Shown here one piece after another: positions 43,245-55,391 of a stretch of 60,000 bases of DNA. Below the pieces are notes generated by a model, which was not told the DNA's origin, did not search any database, and saw nothing but the letters and a program-made list of their open reading frames with translations. The DNA is from Cryptomeria japonica (Eukaryota; Streptophyta; Pinopsida; Cupressales; Cupressaceae): NCBI RefSeq assembly GCF_030272615.1, contig NC_081407.1, positions 100,115,897 through 100,175,896 of the forward strand, read 5' to 3'. Made by a program: the position numbers and the translations under genes. Positions within the stretch are counted from its first letter, which is position 1; the number at the start of each line of letters is the position of its first letter.

Positions 43245-45760
43245 TCATTCCACCACTATGTTTGCCTTCCTAAATACATGAGTCAAGTTGAATGAAGAAA
43301 GTTTGTTAAGATTGTGTTTAATTTTAGGGATCCATTGCTTCAATTTCCAATTTGCAATCAACCCTTTGGTAATCACATTGATTGTCAACTGCGAATCTTC
43401 CTCAATTTCTACATTTTTTATACCAAACTCCAAACATAGTCTCAGACCCCTATCTAGAGCTACGAATTCTGCCTCATTGTTTGAGGCAATCCCAATGCTT
43501 CCACAGGCTGCCTTGATATAATCACCATCGAAATTCAATTTATAGTGTCTGTCTCTTGGCACCATCCTGTGGGCATCTTTCCTGTTGATTGATTTTCTCT
43601 TTATGCTTATCCTATTTGACTTGAACTACTTCCAAGTGTCTTGAATCTATTTGTGCCATTTTGAGTAGCAATACATCATTTTATTGTACACCTTCACATT
43701 CACCACTTCACATATTGCATCTCTAATTCTGGAATTAGCAAAGTATACCTCAAGCATCTCATCACAGAATATTCTACAATTCTTTTATTTCTTCAATTGG
43801 CACGCCACGATGGACAGACCAATAATTCAAATGTCACCCCAAACAAAACACACTCCCTCAATAGGCCACCCCCACATAGAAAATCATATAATGTTTGGTT
43901 TCTTAACATACTCCACCCAATTGAAGATAAAAACCATTCCTTGCATTGTGCGACCATTAGGCACCAATATAAAAGGTGATTTATAGATTCCTCCTCTAAC
44001 CAACATAGGGGGTTGACACTAGGTCCCTCAATACCTATAGTTTTAAGACGATCTCTAGTAAGAATGCATCCATGAAGAACAATCCACAGGAAAGCTTCGA
44101 CATAGGAGAAAGACACTCCTATGCCAACATAATTTTGTTGGGCAATCATCTTGATTCATAGATTTACGTTACACTGCATATTCCAAATTAACCTTGTATT
44201 CCCCAGTCTTTTAAGCATACCAAATAATCTTGTCCTCCTCAAAAGTTATGTTTATCTTCCTACTATCGAAAATCTTGACAAGTAATGGCTTAATGGGGTC
44301 TGAGGGAGCAAGTTCCTCTATATGGCACCATTATAAAATTGTGTCTTCAGTCTTAGATGGCTTCACATAGTCTGCCACAAATTCTCCTAGTCTACTTTCC
44401 AACATGTCAATTCATTCCTTATTTTCGACAAGATACTCACTGGCAACTTCCCCATTCCACGAGTCTCTCCAAAATTTTGCCCTCCTGTCGTTTCCAATTT
44501 TTCATGTCAAGTATAAGTGATGATTCGCCTTCTTTCCCACAAAATTTTTGAAATTTTGAAGCCCTTAGAAGAATTCTCAATTGTGAGTATCCTGGTAGGG
44601 TCCTCTAAATCTAAGTATTTCTTCCTCATGATTTTGTACCATAATCTGTCTGGGTCTCTATACATTCTCCATGTCAACTTAGCACCCATTGTAAGATTTT
44701 GTAACTCCATTTTTTTTAGGTCAACTCCGCCATCCTCTTTGGTTAAACATGTCATATCCCATTTGATGAGAGGGATTTTCTTCTCCTCCTTGGTGCTCTC
44801 CCATAGAAACTTCTTTAGGTAGCTATCAAGTGTGCTAATAGCTTTACTCATGAGCTTGAAACATGACATTATGTAGATTGGGACTGTAGAAAGAACATTT
44901 TGGATCATCAAAATCTTGCCAATGTGAGAGAGCCATTTATTCTTCCAAGCAGCGACCTTAGCGTGGCATCTTTGTATTACTTCATCCTAGCGAAGTGTTC
45001 AATTCCTTCCGATAAATATTGGAGCCCCCAGATATTTGGAGGGAAGTTGAGAAATCTAGAAGTCTAAAATGCTTGCAATCCTCTTTTGAGTATTCTTGGG
45101 AGTGAATGGAAAATATTTTTGATTTATCTTTATTTATTTATTGTCCAAAGGCAACCTCATATTCCTCTAACGATTTTCTGATGGTCTTAGTATCTTCGAT
45201 CTTGGCTATCCTAAAAAACAAAATATCATATGCAAATTGGGAGTGTGTAATTTGTTCCAAGTCTTCATTGATTTTGATGCCTTTCCAGATATGAAGTTTC
45301 CTACTCCTAATCTACCTATGGAGGACTTCCACCATTAATACAAACGAAAAATGGTGAGATCGGATCACCCTATCTGAGTCTGTTTGTAGCTTTAAAAAAA
45401 ATGTTTAATGAACTATTGACCATGATGCAATATCTTGGTGTGGATATGCATGTCTAATTCCTTGAACCTATCCATCAACAAAGCCAAATTTCCTCAACAT
45501 GATCAGGAGGAAATCCCAGTTTACGTGGTCATATGCTTTCTTGACATCAAGCTTGATAATCATTCATGTTATTATGCCTAACTTGATCAAATGAATAGTT
45601 TCTAAAGTGTGTATGATGTTGTTAGTGATTTCTTAGTCTGGCATGAAACTATTTTGCTCTTCTTGTTTTAATTTTTTGAGCACATGTTTTAATCTGTTAG
45701 CAGTGGCCTTGGACACAATCTTATAAATTGTGTTGCATATTCTGCCATGCTCTAGCATTC
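43245..45760 (-). pseudogene. LINE ORF2: RT, zf-RVT and RNase H
   Basis: RT motifs in decayed frames: EEQNSFMP and EITNNIIHTLETIH (about 45600-45660), [17 protein letters not shown] (about 45510-45560), GDPISPFF (about 45360). The 44911-44507 frame is the post-RT connector (PIYIMSCFKL, KKFLW, KIPLIKWDMTCLTKEDGGVD). The 44149-43793 frame is zf-RVT-like (AFLWIVLHGCILTRDRLKTIG, NPLCWLEEESINHLLYWC). The 43565-43245 frame is the RNase H (LNFDGDY, SNNEAEFVALDRGL, EEDSQLTINVI), typical of plant L1. FADD and the endonuclease were not seen. Confidence 0.78.
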
Positions 45761-48072
45761 ATTCACTAAGAACAATGACGATATTATTTAAATATTTTAC
45801 AAACCTTTGTCTTTTTCTAAAATCCTTGACTAATTTTTGTAGTGTCACAAATTGCATACCCCTTTGTAATTCGACCTGCATCTTTTGTAACCACTTCGGT
45901 GTCCATTCCCCTAGCACCTGAGTAGGCTCACTTCAACCCTTGCATCAACCTTTTCCCTCTCAAGATACTCAAGACACCCTTCCTAGCAGCTCCCTTGTGG
46001 CATCAGTCTAGTTAGCCTCATGTCTCCCTTGTCTCATGTTGTTTTCGAGCATGATTCATTTGGACACTAGCGCACTGCACAGACGTCTGTGCCCCACACA
46101 TGTCCCGCGACATCTCAACGTTCAGATGTCGATTCTAGGTGCACCTTTCCACTTGTCACCTGCATATGTCGGTAGAAATGGCTCGAAATCTTCTAGATAG
46201 TTCGCGACCCTCTCTTTCCCTCCTCTTCTTTCTTTAAATCCATCTTTCACTTCATTCAAGCTCTCTTGGTTATTCAACCTCTCTTAGACTCTCTCTCTCG
46301 GCTCTCATAGCTTGCTCTTGCTCTCTCACTCACTTGCTACAATAGTTCTAGTTTGCTACAACACTCTCAAGTTCTCACGATATCTCTTGCAACTCTCTTG
46401 GCTTTTTCAAGCCTCCTTGGTAATATCTTTCTATCATTCTATATATCTCGTCTTTGAGCATCTTGGGATTTATGACATCCCTCTTCTATCATTTATCATC
46501 TATCATTTATTTTATCTTGCATTTATCTTTTATTCTATCAATCTATCTAGGTTGTCCGTGGAGGTGGGAACACCAAAAACGAGGGTCTAACTGAGGTAGA
46601 CTCCAAAACACAACCCCCAACATTTTCCTTCTTGGTTGTGTGTTGGTTGTATTAGAGAAGATTCATTTGGCCGGAGGCTTCATAGCGTAGACCTATTGTT
46701 TGTATATTCTCTTCCCTTTTCTCCTTCCATTTAATCTTGGTTATTTTGTATATCGCATTTACTAGTTTAGCTTCATTACTTTTTGTATTTTATTGCATTA
46801 TAATCACACTTGGAACTTTCTGTACAAACTTTGTACCTCGTCCGTACAGGACGACAGTGTGTCATGCTGGTGTCCCATACCCACGCGCTTGTCCTTTGGA
46901 CAAAGGCTTGACAGAGTTGTCTGAGAGCCTTGAATTGCACCTTGCGAAGATTTTCGCTACTTATTTGCTCTTGCTCCTTGTGAGCCTTTTTTTTAGTTTT
47001 TTAGTAATTATTAATAGTTATTTTATTAAGATCAATAATTGATATTACATAAATTTAATTTAAATGGTATGTTATCTTAAACTAATAATTAATAATTAAG
47101 ATTAAGATTAATTTTATTATTATAATTATAATTAAATTAAAATTATGTTCTTAAGAAAAAAAAAATTTCACTATTATGGTTATATTATATTATAATTATT
47201 AATATTTGGTATTGATAAAACAATATAATTTTAAAATAACGATAATTAAAATTATAATAATTTAAAATTACAACAAATATCTTTATTAGGCAAGTACTCC
47301 CAACCACTATGTGGCACTTGTTTTTAAGTATAAAACAATATTTATTAGTTATTGGCATAGTCATAGAACTATTGGCAAGGGTCCTTCTTTAACTAGTTGT
47401 TAATAAAAAATAAATTAAAAAATTAAAATTGACAATTAATTAATTACCTTCAATTTAATTGGTTCTTAAATTTTAGTCTATATGAGAGAACTTTCTATTT
47501 TGAATCTTTTTTAAAAATTGCAAAATCATTTTATGCTTTCTACCCTTAAAATATTGGCTCAAATGACTAAATTGAATAATCTTTAATTTTAATTTTAAAA
47601 AGATTTTTTTAAAAGAATTCTAAAATAATTGAATTTTAATTGTTTGAAAAATATTAATGATTTTTCCACTTATTTTTAATACTTAAATACTTATATATTT
47701 TTAAAAAAAATTAATGGCTTTTTAGATATCATTTTGTATTAGGTGAAATGTGTTTTTTAGATATCATTAGTATGTTGAACAATTTAATTTTTAAATTGTT
47801 GTTTAGAAAATGAGTTTTTGGATTATTTTATGTGTAGAAAATGATTTAATGCTTGAGAGATTATACATAAAAAAATGTTATTGATTATTTATTTTGAGAG
47901 TTATCTTACCTATTAATTTTATTTATTATTAATTTCTGTGATTGGTTTTAAAGACTAGTTTATGTATTAATTTTTATTTATTATTAATTAATGTGACCCA
48001 AGACATAAAGGTTTTGATATAAATGTATTTTAAAATAGTTCAAGTTACATATCTTAATATATTTTAGCTGGT
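45761..48072. other. no recognisable gene; CT-rich then AT-rich
   Basis: 46190-46340 is pyrimidine-rich (CTCTCT words). 46560-46950 has an LTR-leader look (GTGGAGGTGGGAACACC, GTACAGGACGACAGTG) but no ends were found. 47040-48070 is very AT-rich. Frames here look like chance. Confidence 0.4.
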
Positions 48073-48426
48073 TTTTTTTATCGGTAAATATGTTTAATTA
48101 TATTAATACTTCATAAAAAGATACAATTATTAGAAGTCCAAAATGGGAAGTATACCCATAAACTATGCAAACATATCAACAATACCTCGAAATGGGAATT
48201 AACCCACAGACTAAGTATCCAAAAAACTAAACTGTCAAAATGGGAATAAACCCCATCAACTGTTTACACTTATAGTAAACTACATCAACCCCGACTACCC
48301 AACTGAGATAATTATTAATACCCCGAAAATGACAACATGTGACCATCCCATACAAAGTTTATAATTCAAAATTTTAACAAGTAAAAACAAAGAAATGAAA
48401 CTTTCAAATTTTCGTCTTTTTCTTGC

Positions 48427-49338
48427 CTAGTCCATTGATCCAGTAGTCTTTTGGTGCGAAGTTCGTCCTCTTGGTTGCATCCTTCTTGGTTTCCTGTCTT
48501 TTCGTAGCTCCGCCTCTTTTTCCCAAATGTAATCATTTAGGTTCTTCCAACCCAAACAAGCTTCTTCAGTTCTTGCTTCTTGGTTTGCTCCATCTCTCCA
48601 CAACAGGAAAGGCATGTATCCTACATTATTGTTGATTGGCATTATTCCTTCACCAAAGGGCCACTGTAACCCTCAACCCACCACGGCCCAAGCCATCAAA
48701 GACGTGAGCCCACATAGTGAATGATCTGACACACAAGCCTTGGCAACCCACACCACCTCCTCTTCCATCCCAAATTGCAAACCTCACGCCACCAACATGG
48801 AGATGATGTCCATGTTGGTGCGGTACAGAAATTCAAAAAGAAGATACTCCTCCCCTAGTAAGGTTTCAATTATTTGAAAAACCAGGTCATTATCAAACTT
48901 AAATATCCCTCCCAACTGCTTCTCTGAAACCTTCCCAAAAAAAGCCAACTGTGATTGATAGAATGGAGCGAAACATTCGCCTCCATGGAAGCCGCCTATA
49001 GAGAATATTGTTTGCCCTATGTTGCTCTCCAAATAATTCTTCTCCAAATCTATGAAAAAATAACAACTCACCTTCCCTTAATTTTAATGAGCCACGTCTA
49101 AAATATCCATCGCATTTCCATAAATGCATCCTCATTTCAAGGACATCCTTCTTTGCTCGTGTAAATTCAATGAGTGTTTTGTGCGTACCACCACCCGCAC
49201 ATCCCATGAGCATGCACCACATATGCGATCAGGCAAAGAATGGCGGCGTACTACCACCTCACGCATTAAATGCGTGCAGGAGAGCCAACCTAGCAACATC
49301 TCGAAGTGGGACAAGAAACATGCCAACACACAATTCAT
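48427..49338 (-). pseudogene. open sequence between LINE RNase H and poly(A)
   Basis: Several frames in series: MNCVLACFLSHFEMLLGW to 49132, FTRAKKDVLEMRMHLWK to 48899, or DLEKNYLESNIGQTIFSIGG to 48784, and WKNLNDYIWEKEAELRKDRK to 48427. They may be pieces of one decayed downstream protein. The last has a basic tail (RKPRRMQPRGRTSHQK). No domain recognised. Confidence 0.35.
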
Positions 49339-49521
49339 AAAGATTTTTTTTTTTTAAGTGTTAACAAATGCCTTGGGTTTCACTGTACTCCATGTGTACC
49401 TCGCCTACCTCCCACCACTTCACTACTCCCTTGTCCAACTTGCAACCCACATTGGATAAATCATTTGCTTCCATATTTCCTTCTTTGCAAATATGCGAGA
49501 TTTTGAAATCTTGCAAATTTT

Positions 49522-49840
49522 TTATATTTCTCCAATGATTTGAATTAATTTATTTATTCTCCAATAGTGGGAAATCCCTTTGGCAATTGCATCTGTTACA
49601 ATTTTTGAATCCCCCTCCAGATTTAATTTTGCAACTGAGAGTTTTTCTGCCAAAGTAATTGCCAGGAGAGTCGCATTCGCCTCTACTTCATTGTTTGTAC
49701 CATCTGGCAATCGTTGTGTTCCTTTGCCCACGATTCTGCATCCTCATTACATGTTATACATCCCACACCTGAAGTTCCTGGATTACCTCTCAATGCCCCA
49801 TCAAAGTTGATTTGTACCCATCATGCTTCAAGTGTACTCT
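49522..49840 (-). pseudogene. LINE RNase H domain
   Basis: Reads WVQINFDGALRGNPGTSGVG, then a shift, then DGTNNEVEANATLLAITLAEKLSV, then LEGDSKIVTDAIAKG. The first catalytic Asp (FDG), the Glu (NNEVEA) and the Asp of EGDSK are visible. This is RVT_3-type RNase H as in plant L1 ORF2. Confidence 0.75.
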
Positions 49841-50349
49841 AGACTGTTCCTTGATGTGGGACGCAAATAGGATTCACCCTACCAAGCCTATTAACGGGAC
49901 AATATATTTTAAATGTTAAAAACTTTCAAATGTTGAAATTAATAACTTACAAATATTGAAATTAATTTGGGTTTTATTAGTATGAATAATTTAAAAGTAG
50001 CTTTATTCAAATACTAAGCAATTCAATTATATCACAATGGTTAAAAAATATGACCTAGGTCAAACAATAGTGAATGGTCAATAAATTTAAATAAATAGTT
50101 GTAAAATTTCAATATAGATGGAAGAATATTGTAAAGAAATTGAAACTAACATGCAAGTAAATTTGGTGTAAAAGTGCAAAAGTAAATTGTCTTGTAGAAA
50201 TGAAAAGTAAACTTACATGTGCAAAAGTAAATCAAAAACCCCAAAATCTAGATCATTAAGCCCAACTAAACCTACAATTTTTTGACAAAAATAAACTCCA
50301 CTACCTTCAACAAAAACTTTTTAAACCTACAATTTTTCCAACTTACAAA

Positions 50350-50760
50350 CATAATGTAATACACTGTCGAACTCAAAATCATTACCGGTTATAAGAATTG
50401 AATACCGATTCTTAAACCTCACAAAAATTACAATAGAAATCATAAATATGATTTCCAGTAATCAAAGCATGATGTGGGTCCTGTCAAAGATACATTACAA
50501 TGATACAAATACATGTTCCAAACCTCAACACTTGACTCATTGCCAATCTCCATAACCAATCAAAACATTTCCTCGTTTACTAGTTAAGGTCTTAATTCCC
50601 AGTTCACTATCTTCATTATCGGTAAGGCATTTCCAGTAGACCAAAAAGACTTAGACGACAAAATAAACATGAAAAACATAGTTGTCATATAGTTTGCCAT
50701 CAACGACAACACAAATAACTGATCAAAGTCATTAAGCCAATAATCTCAATATCTTCATCA
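50350..50760 (-). mobile_element. fragment of copia LTR, same family as 8347-9831
   Basis: Matching words in the same order as 9435-9823 and 11210-11227: AAATCATTACCGGTT, GATTCTTAAACC, CCAATCAAAACA, ATGACAACACAAATAACTGATC-like, and AATCTCAATATCTTCATCAC. It crosses the hAT insertion point without interruption. No internal region is attached. Confidence 0.65.
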
Positions 50761-50939
50761 CTATATCATTACCAACAGTCCTTGATCGGTTCATCAACAT
50801 TCTCCATCAACATCAGTTATGTCAATCATGCCAACAAACTTTGCCCACATCTTTACCAATACATAGCATGTTGCTTAATTATTTGGTATCCTATACTATT
50901 ATAACAAAATAGTTTTATTACTTCATTGCACTGTACCCT

Positions 50940-51330
50940 TGTTATTATGGGATAGGTGTTGTTCTAAAATAAACAAAAGAAAGATAGAAAAAATAAAGAC
51001 TAATAATAAACAAAGAAGACCCACTATATAAAGTAGAAATTAGATTTGAATTACGTAACAATAAACAAAATAGATTGTATAAACAAAAAGCAAAGCAGAT
51101 ATTAGATTCCAATGTTCCTATGCATAATGCAGAAATTAGATTTGAAGTAGTTAACAATAAACAATGTAGACTGTATAAAGAAAAAAGCAAAGTAGATATT
51201 ATATTTGAATTACCTAAAAAAAAAAAAATAGACCTTATAAAACAGAAATTATTTGATTTGTTTTTAATTATCTTAATGTATAAAACTAAAATTAGATTTG
51301 ATTTATTATTAATTTATTTTATTAAATATT
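50940..51330 (+). repeat. degenerate tandem repeat, about 95-bp units
   Basis: Two or three units share GAAATTAGATTTGAA, AACAATAAACA, ATAGA(C)TTGTATAAA and AAAGCAAAG(C/T)AGATATTA. AT-rich, non-coding. A 50-bp tandem pair with AAATTTTTGAAAAATCAAAG follows at about 51425-51505. Confidence 0.65.
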
Positions 51331-51599
51331 AATTAATTAGTAATTATATCTATCAACAACTTTTTCATAATTTTTAAATAATTCAATTTTACGTAATTGT
51401 TATAAAATTAATATTATTGACTAAAATTTTTGAAAAATCAAAGCCACAACTAATTTTACCATCTAAAATTTTTGAAAAATCAAAGCTACAACTAATTTTA
51501 CTATCAACAATTTCACTATAATTTTTTAAAGTATTGACTTTTAGTGCCGCCTTTGTAAACTGCTATCCAATGTTCCAATTTAAAAAAAGTTATCTCTAG

Positions 51600-53558
51600 T
51601 TTAGCTTTATAAGAGTGTTCCATGGGATGCACAAACGCAGGAGAGACGCCCCCTAGTCGCTGCACATTGCGTTGGAATTGTGGCATTTTCATTACTTTGA
51701 ATGTGCATTCAGGATTTTTTGAAGCCGTGAATGCAGCGGGTGAAGAATTCGTGATAGGGCAAAGAAAAATATCATGAGAGCAAACAAAAATATGGGCATT
51801 TGAATGCGGGAGTAGCAGTCATGTTTGTCTGATTGTCATGCTTTTGATGGTCGGAATATTTACAGGGGCTTTGCAACAAGCTCTCGGCATATAGAGAATC
51901 TCCTGTGAACAATCATATGCAATAACCCAGACCATATTAAACTTAAAACCCTAATCCTATTAAACTTAAAACTAGCACACGATAAACTTGAAACTTGAAA
52001 CGAAGCCATCATTTGTGTTGTAATTTAAAGGTCTGCTATGCAATAATCCAGACCATCTTAATTGATTTTTATCATATATATCATAGTTATCATGGGAGTA
52101 GTTAAATTATCATCGATAGAGAATGTTTCTACGTAACTTCTGAGCCAAATAGAAACTAGAATTTTATATATATATAACCATCCCTGAAAACCTGTCCCTG
52201 CATTCTCTCATGCTGGGAACTCAGAGAAACGCGGAATTTTAACATTATCTTGGTCACTATTCCCTTTTCATTTGTAACCTTAATATTCAATAAATTTTCA
52301 TAAAATTAATGGAAAGATGCACAGAAAAAAGAATCAACATATTTATTGGCGGTTTTCTATTTATAAATGTTGTAAAATTTCATAAAATGAATGGAAAGAT
52401 GAAAAAAATAATAATCATTATATTTATTGGCGGTTTTTTATTTATAAAATGTTTTCAATAGTTTTTGGGATGGTGTTTGAAATTTGATAGTATATTGAGA
52501 TTATTATCATAGATAAGTTTTATACTTTTTATTAGATAATACTTTTAATTGAAATTACGAATTAAAAAAAGATTTTGAAGGATCTTAAAACCTTTTACAA
52601 TAAAAAATAACTTAAAACAACATAAAATCAGAACTTACAACAAAACGGACCTTAAAATCAAAAGAGATCCAAGAACTAAACAAAAAAAAAAGCCAAAAGT
52701 TAAAACAACATTCATAGAGATTTGAAACCAAGCCTCCAAAAAAAAACTATCCTACCTCTTTTCAAAAAATTTGAAGGATAGAAAAAATAAAAATAAAAAA
52801 AAATAATAGGCTTAGCCACTTGTTCTTAATGAGAGACCCCAGTGTGTTTCCTACAGGAGCCACAATTGTAATGTCCAAATCCTTCCCTTTGTTTCTCATA
52901 GCATAGTGCTCTTTACTCTTAAAAGTTTCTCTTGAACATTTAAAATATTTTTCATGATAAGGAAAAGGAATGATGTTAAATTCAAAGAGCAGAGAAAATA
53001 ACAGTGAGCAGCTAAATTAAAAATAGAGACAAACAGAAAACAACACATAACATAGCAGAATTAAGTATCCATGGAAAACGAGAGGAAAATCTTGTATTAA
53101 CTGTTATACCCAATACATCATACATGACCACTACACATCCATTTATACAAACATATACAGCTATCAAATGAAAAGACGGGAGAAGATGAAAGATCATGTA
53201 AGATCATGTAGCCATCAGACTTCACATTCTCAACAAATGATACTTCTCTCTGAATATGGTGCTTCTTCTTAATAGATTGACATGAATATGGTGCTTCTTC
53301 TTAATAGATTGACACGAATGAGAGAAGTGGTTAGCTTTATAGTTAAGCTTTATGTTTTATAAATTTCATAAATTTATTTTTATATCTAATAATATTTGAC
53401 CTGAAATAACAAAATCATTTTTGATCATTTTACAAATATTATATTATTTTGCTATGTTTTGTGATTAAGCCTGTGGTGTTTGAAAAACATTTACACTTAT
53501 GCCATGTAAATACAAGGCTAATATGATTGTAAGTACTGAAACTTTTCTCAAAATGCAG
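51600..53558. other. intron sequence without recognisable elements
   Basis: Contains only short repeats: an about 80-bp duplication near 52305-52455 (TTTATTGGCGGTTTT twice) and a 32-bp tandem pair at 53251-53314 (GAATATGGTGCTTCTTC). No gene seen on either strand. Confidence 0.45.
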
Positions 53559-54001
53559 TGCTTGAAATCTCTTTCAATTGCCAGAGGTTTGGTCCTTTGA
53601 GATATTTCATCGCTGGGTTGATTAAGATTCTTCATTTGAGATACTACGAATGTGAGATCGAATACATCCCAGCACAGGAAGAAACAGTAAGTTGTGATTC
53701 AGCTTTGTGTAGAAGGGAAACCAACAACGCAAGAAAAACAGCAGTACAAGGATGTGATTTCAACAAAAAAAGCAATTGGAAATCAAGTGAAGGTTTGTTT
53801 CTTGGGATCATTATTTGCAACCATCAATGTAAAACAGTACAATGCCTGAAGTCACAGAGCCTTGCTCCTTATGCAAAACATGACGATGGTTTTCTAGATC
53901 TTCTTTTGGTAGAAAAGATCAACCTTATTCAACTGCTTTGGTTTCTAATATTGATGCAATATGGTCGGCACATCTCACTTCCCTTTGTCAAATATATGAA
54001 G
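53559..54001 (+). CDS. penultimate exon of LCBK1-like sphingoid-base kinase
   Basis: After the acceptor CTCAAAATGCAG the exon reads (V)LEISFNCQRFGPLRYFIAG, then YYECEIEYIPAQEE, a Cys- and Lys-rich variable stretch, then LFLGIIICNHQCKTVQC, then LAPYAKHDDGFLDLLLV, then LMQYGRHISLPFVKYMK. RFGPLRYF-AG, FLGI-CNH-C-TVQ, AKHDD and GRH-SLP are the blocks I know from plant sphingoid long-chain-base kinase 1 C-termini. No stop; 147 full codons; donor AAG|GTATC. The variable stretch is much shorter than in the Arabidopsis protein as I recall it. The family phosphorylates sphingoid long-chain bases with ATP. Ceramide kinase and diacylglycerol kinase are less likely given these blocks. Confidence 0.82.
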
Positions 54002-54104
54002 GTATCAATCTTCCTGCCTCCACATATTCTTTGATATAAAGCTTAGTGCTCTATTTGAATATTATGTTCAAGCAACTGAAACTTTCCGTTAATGAAAAAT
54101 ACAG

Positions 54105-54242
54105 GTACATTGTGCAAGGCTCAAATCTCTGGAAGGTAAAATATCATGTGGAATAGATGGGGAGTTGGTAAGAATGGATAGTCCAGTATTTATTTCAGTG
54201 TTTCCTCATAAAATGTATCTGATTGGAAAAAGAGATGACTGA
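54105..54242 (+). CDS. last exon of LCBK1-like kinase
   Basis: Acceptor AAAAATACAG, then VHCARLKSLEGKISCGIDGE, then LVRMDSPVFISVFPHKMYLIG and KRDD before TGA (54240-54242). CGIDGEL is the conserved C-terminal block of the DAGK/sphingosine-kinase fold, and the protein normally ends shortly after LIG. The frame continues in phase 0 from the exon at 53559. Intron of 103 bp between them, an ordinary length, in contrast to the 23-kb one before. Confidence 0.82.
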   Translation, partial: VHCARLKSLEGKISCGIDGELVRMDSPVFISVFPHKMYLIGKRDD

Positions 54243-54415
54243 ACTCATGAGGGCAAGAAAGCTTTCCTTAAATCAATAGGTATCAGTTTTACCTTTTGAC
54301 TTTACTTTTGTAGGAAAGGCTATTTTATTAAAAGTTTGTCATGCAATGTATATAAATTGCTTGTACTCTAGGGTTCAGTTTGACTATACTTTTGTCTTTT
54401 TTTTCCAAATTCACC

Positions 54416-54421
54416 AATAAA
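54416..54421 (+). terminator. candidate poly(A) signal of the kinase gene
   Basis: AATAAA about 175 bp after the stop codon, the first canonical signal downstream. Plant 3' ends are loosely defined, so this is only a candidate. Confidence 0.4.
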
Positions 54422-54509
54422 AAAGTGTAGACTTTCTTCATTTTCATCACAAAAAATTTCTTTTCAGTAAAGAGTTAGTACAAAATTTAGAAGCTAAAAG
54501 TTTAATATT

Positions 54510-55059
54510 GAGAGATTCACTATGATCTATTTTCTTTCTAAAAACTGTATAATTTCCTATCGAGAGATTCACTATGATCTATTTCCTTTCTAAAAACTGC
54601 ATAATTTCTTAATATATGTCTGATATGAATGTAAGCAAACTTGTATGATCTTTTATAGATTTCCTTTCAGCCAAATTTTAATCATTATTTTTTTTAAATA
54701 ATGTTTATTACAACTGCTTTACAATTTCAATTATTGGTTTACCACATACACTATTCTTGCATGTCAAACTTCCGAATCTTCAGAAACCTTTGAAAAAATA
54801 CATTTTGGCCTTAAAAAGCAACATATGATGTAGCATCAGAAAATCAAGAAATGTATTAGTTAGCTCAAAAGACTTACAATAACCATAGACAACAACAAAC
54901 TACTAGAAATCAAGTTAGCTTGTGATATGCATCTTGCCTTGAGGTTTTAAAAATCTATTTCCATACATTACTAATTTGTTAATCCAAGTTAGCTTATGAT
55001 ATGCATCTTTCCTTCAGGTTTTAAAAATCTATTTCCATACATTACTAATTTGTTAATCA
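54510..55059 (+). repeat. two short tandem duplications downstream of the gene
   Basis: 54510-54610 holds two 52-bp copies starting GAGAGATTCACTATGATC. 54912-55059 holds two 74-bp copies starting AAGTTAGCTT(G/A)TGATATGC. Few differences between copies, so both are recent. 55060-55370 shows nothing else. Confidence 0.8.
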
Positions 55060-55391
55060 CCTTATCAAAGATAAGATGTTGTTGCCTTGATATTGAAAAT
55101 GGGAGAACTAACCATGTGGTTCGATTATTTTTTAATAGATTTTTATACTATATCTTTAATTATCTATCTTCAATAATAATAATTTTCATATATTTAAAAT
55201 ATTTGTTATATTATAGTTTAAATTAGCTTTATATCACTTTGATGTATCATGTTCTTTTTTCAATCTCTTCTTTTGGAAATATAAGTTATTTGTAATTAAA
55301 AAAAAATTACAGAGAAGAATATTTTGAATTGATAATAAGTGAGGTTCATCTAAAAGTCTAAAAAGACTTGGGGCAACAAAATTTCAAAAAA

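Larger units (their letters stand above)
42160..45760 (-). mobile_element. 5'-truncated L1-type LINE with extra 3' frame
   Basis: Minus order is RT (5' part missing), connector, zf-RVT, RNase H, then a further frame and a 3' end ending TTTCAATAAAGGGATCTACCCC. The T-rich plus-strand sequence at about 42105-42145 may be the remnant tail. No clear duplication was found, so both ends are approximate. Antisense inside the kinase intron. Confidence 0.7.
48073..49860 (-). mobile_element. second 5'-truncated LINE, RNase H and 3' region only
   Basis: The minus-strand 3' end reads ATATTTACCGATAAAAAAAA (plus-strand T-run at 48072-48080), a usual plant L1 ending with its poly(A). The 5' end is lost near 49860. 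Content: RNase H frame, then about 1.4 kb of open but unrecognised sequence. Confidence 0.7.
30525..53558 (+). other. giant intron, 23,034 bp, filled with transposable elements
   Basis: Bounded by G|GTATGC and CTCAAAATGCAG|TG, with matched phase between the two kinase exons. It holds a decayed unknown frame, the element at 34391-40480 with a nested ORF1-only LINE, two truncated LINE ORF2 copies (both antisense) and a copia LTR fragment. That the two exons form one transcript is inferred from phase, order and protein continuity. Confidence 0.68.

Noticed and set aside
53559-54242. Ceramide kinase or diacylglycerol kinase
   Set aside because: RFGPLRYF-AG, CNH-C-TVQ and GRH-SLP fit the plant sphingoid-base kinase 1 C-terminus better. 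The choice still needs a database comparison.
54820-55375. Further kinase exons after 54242
   Set aside because: The last exon has a stop directly after the conserved LIG end, and nothing downstream resembles the family.
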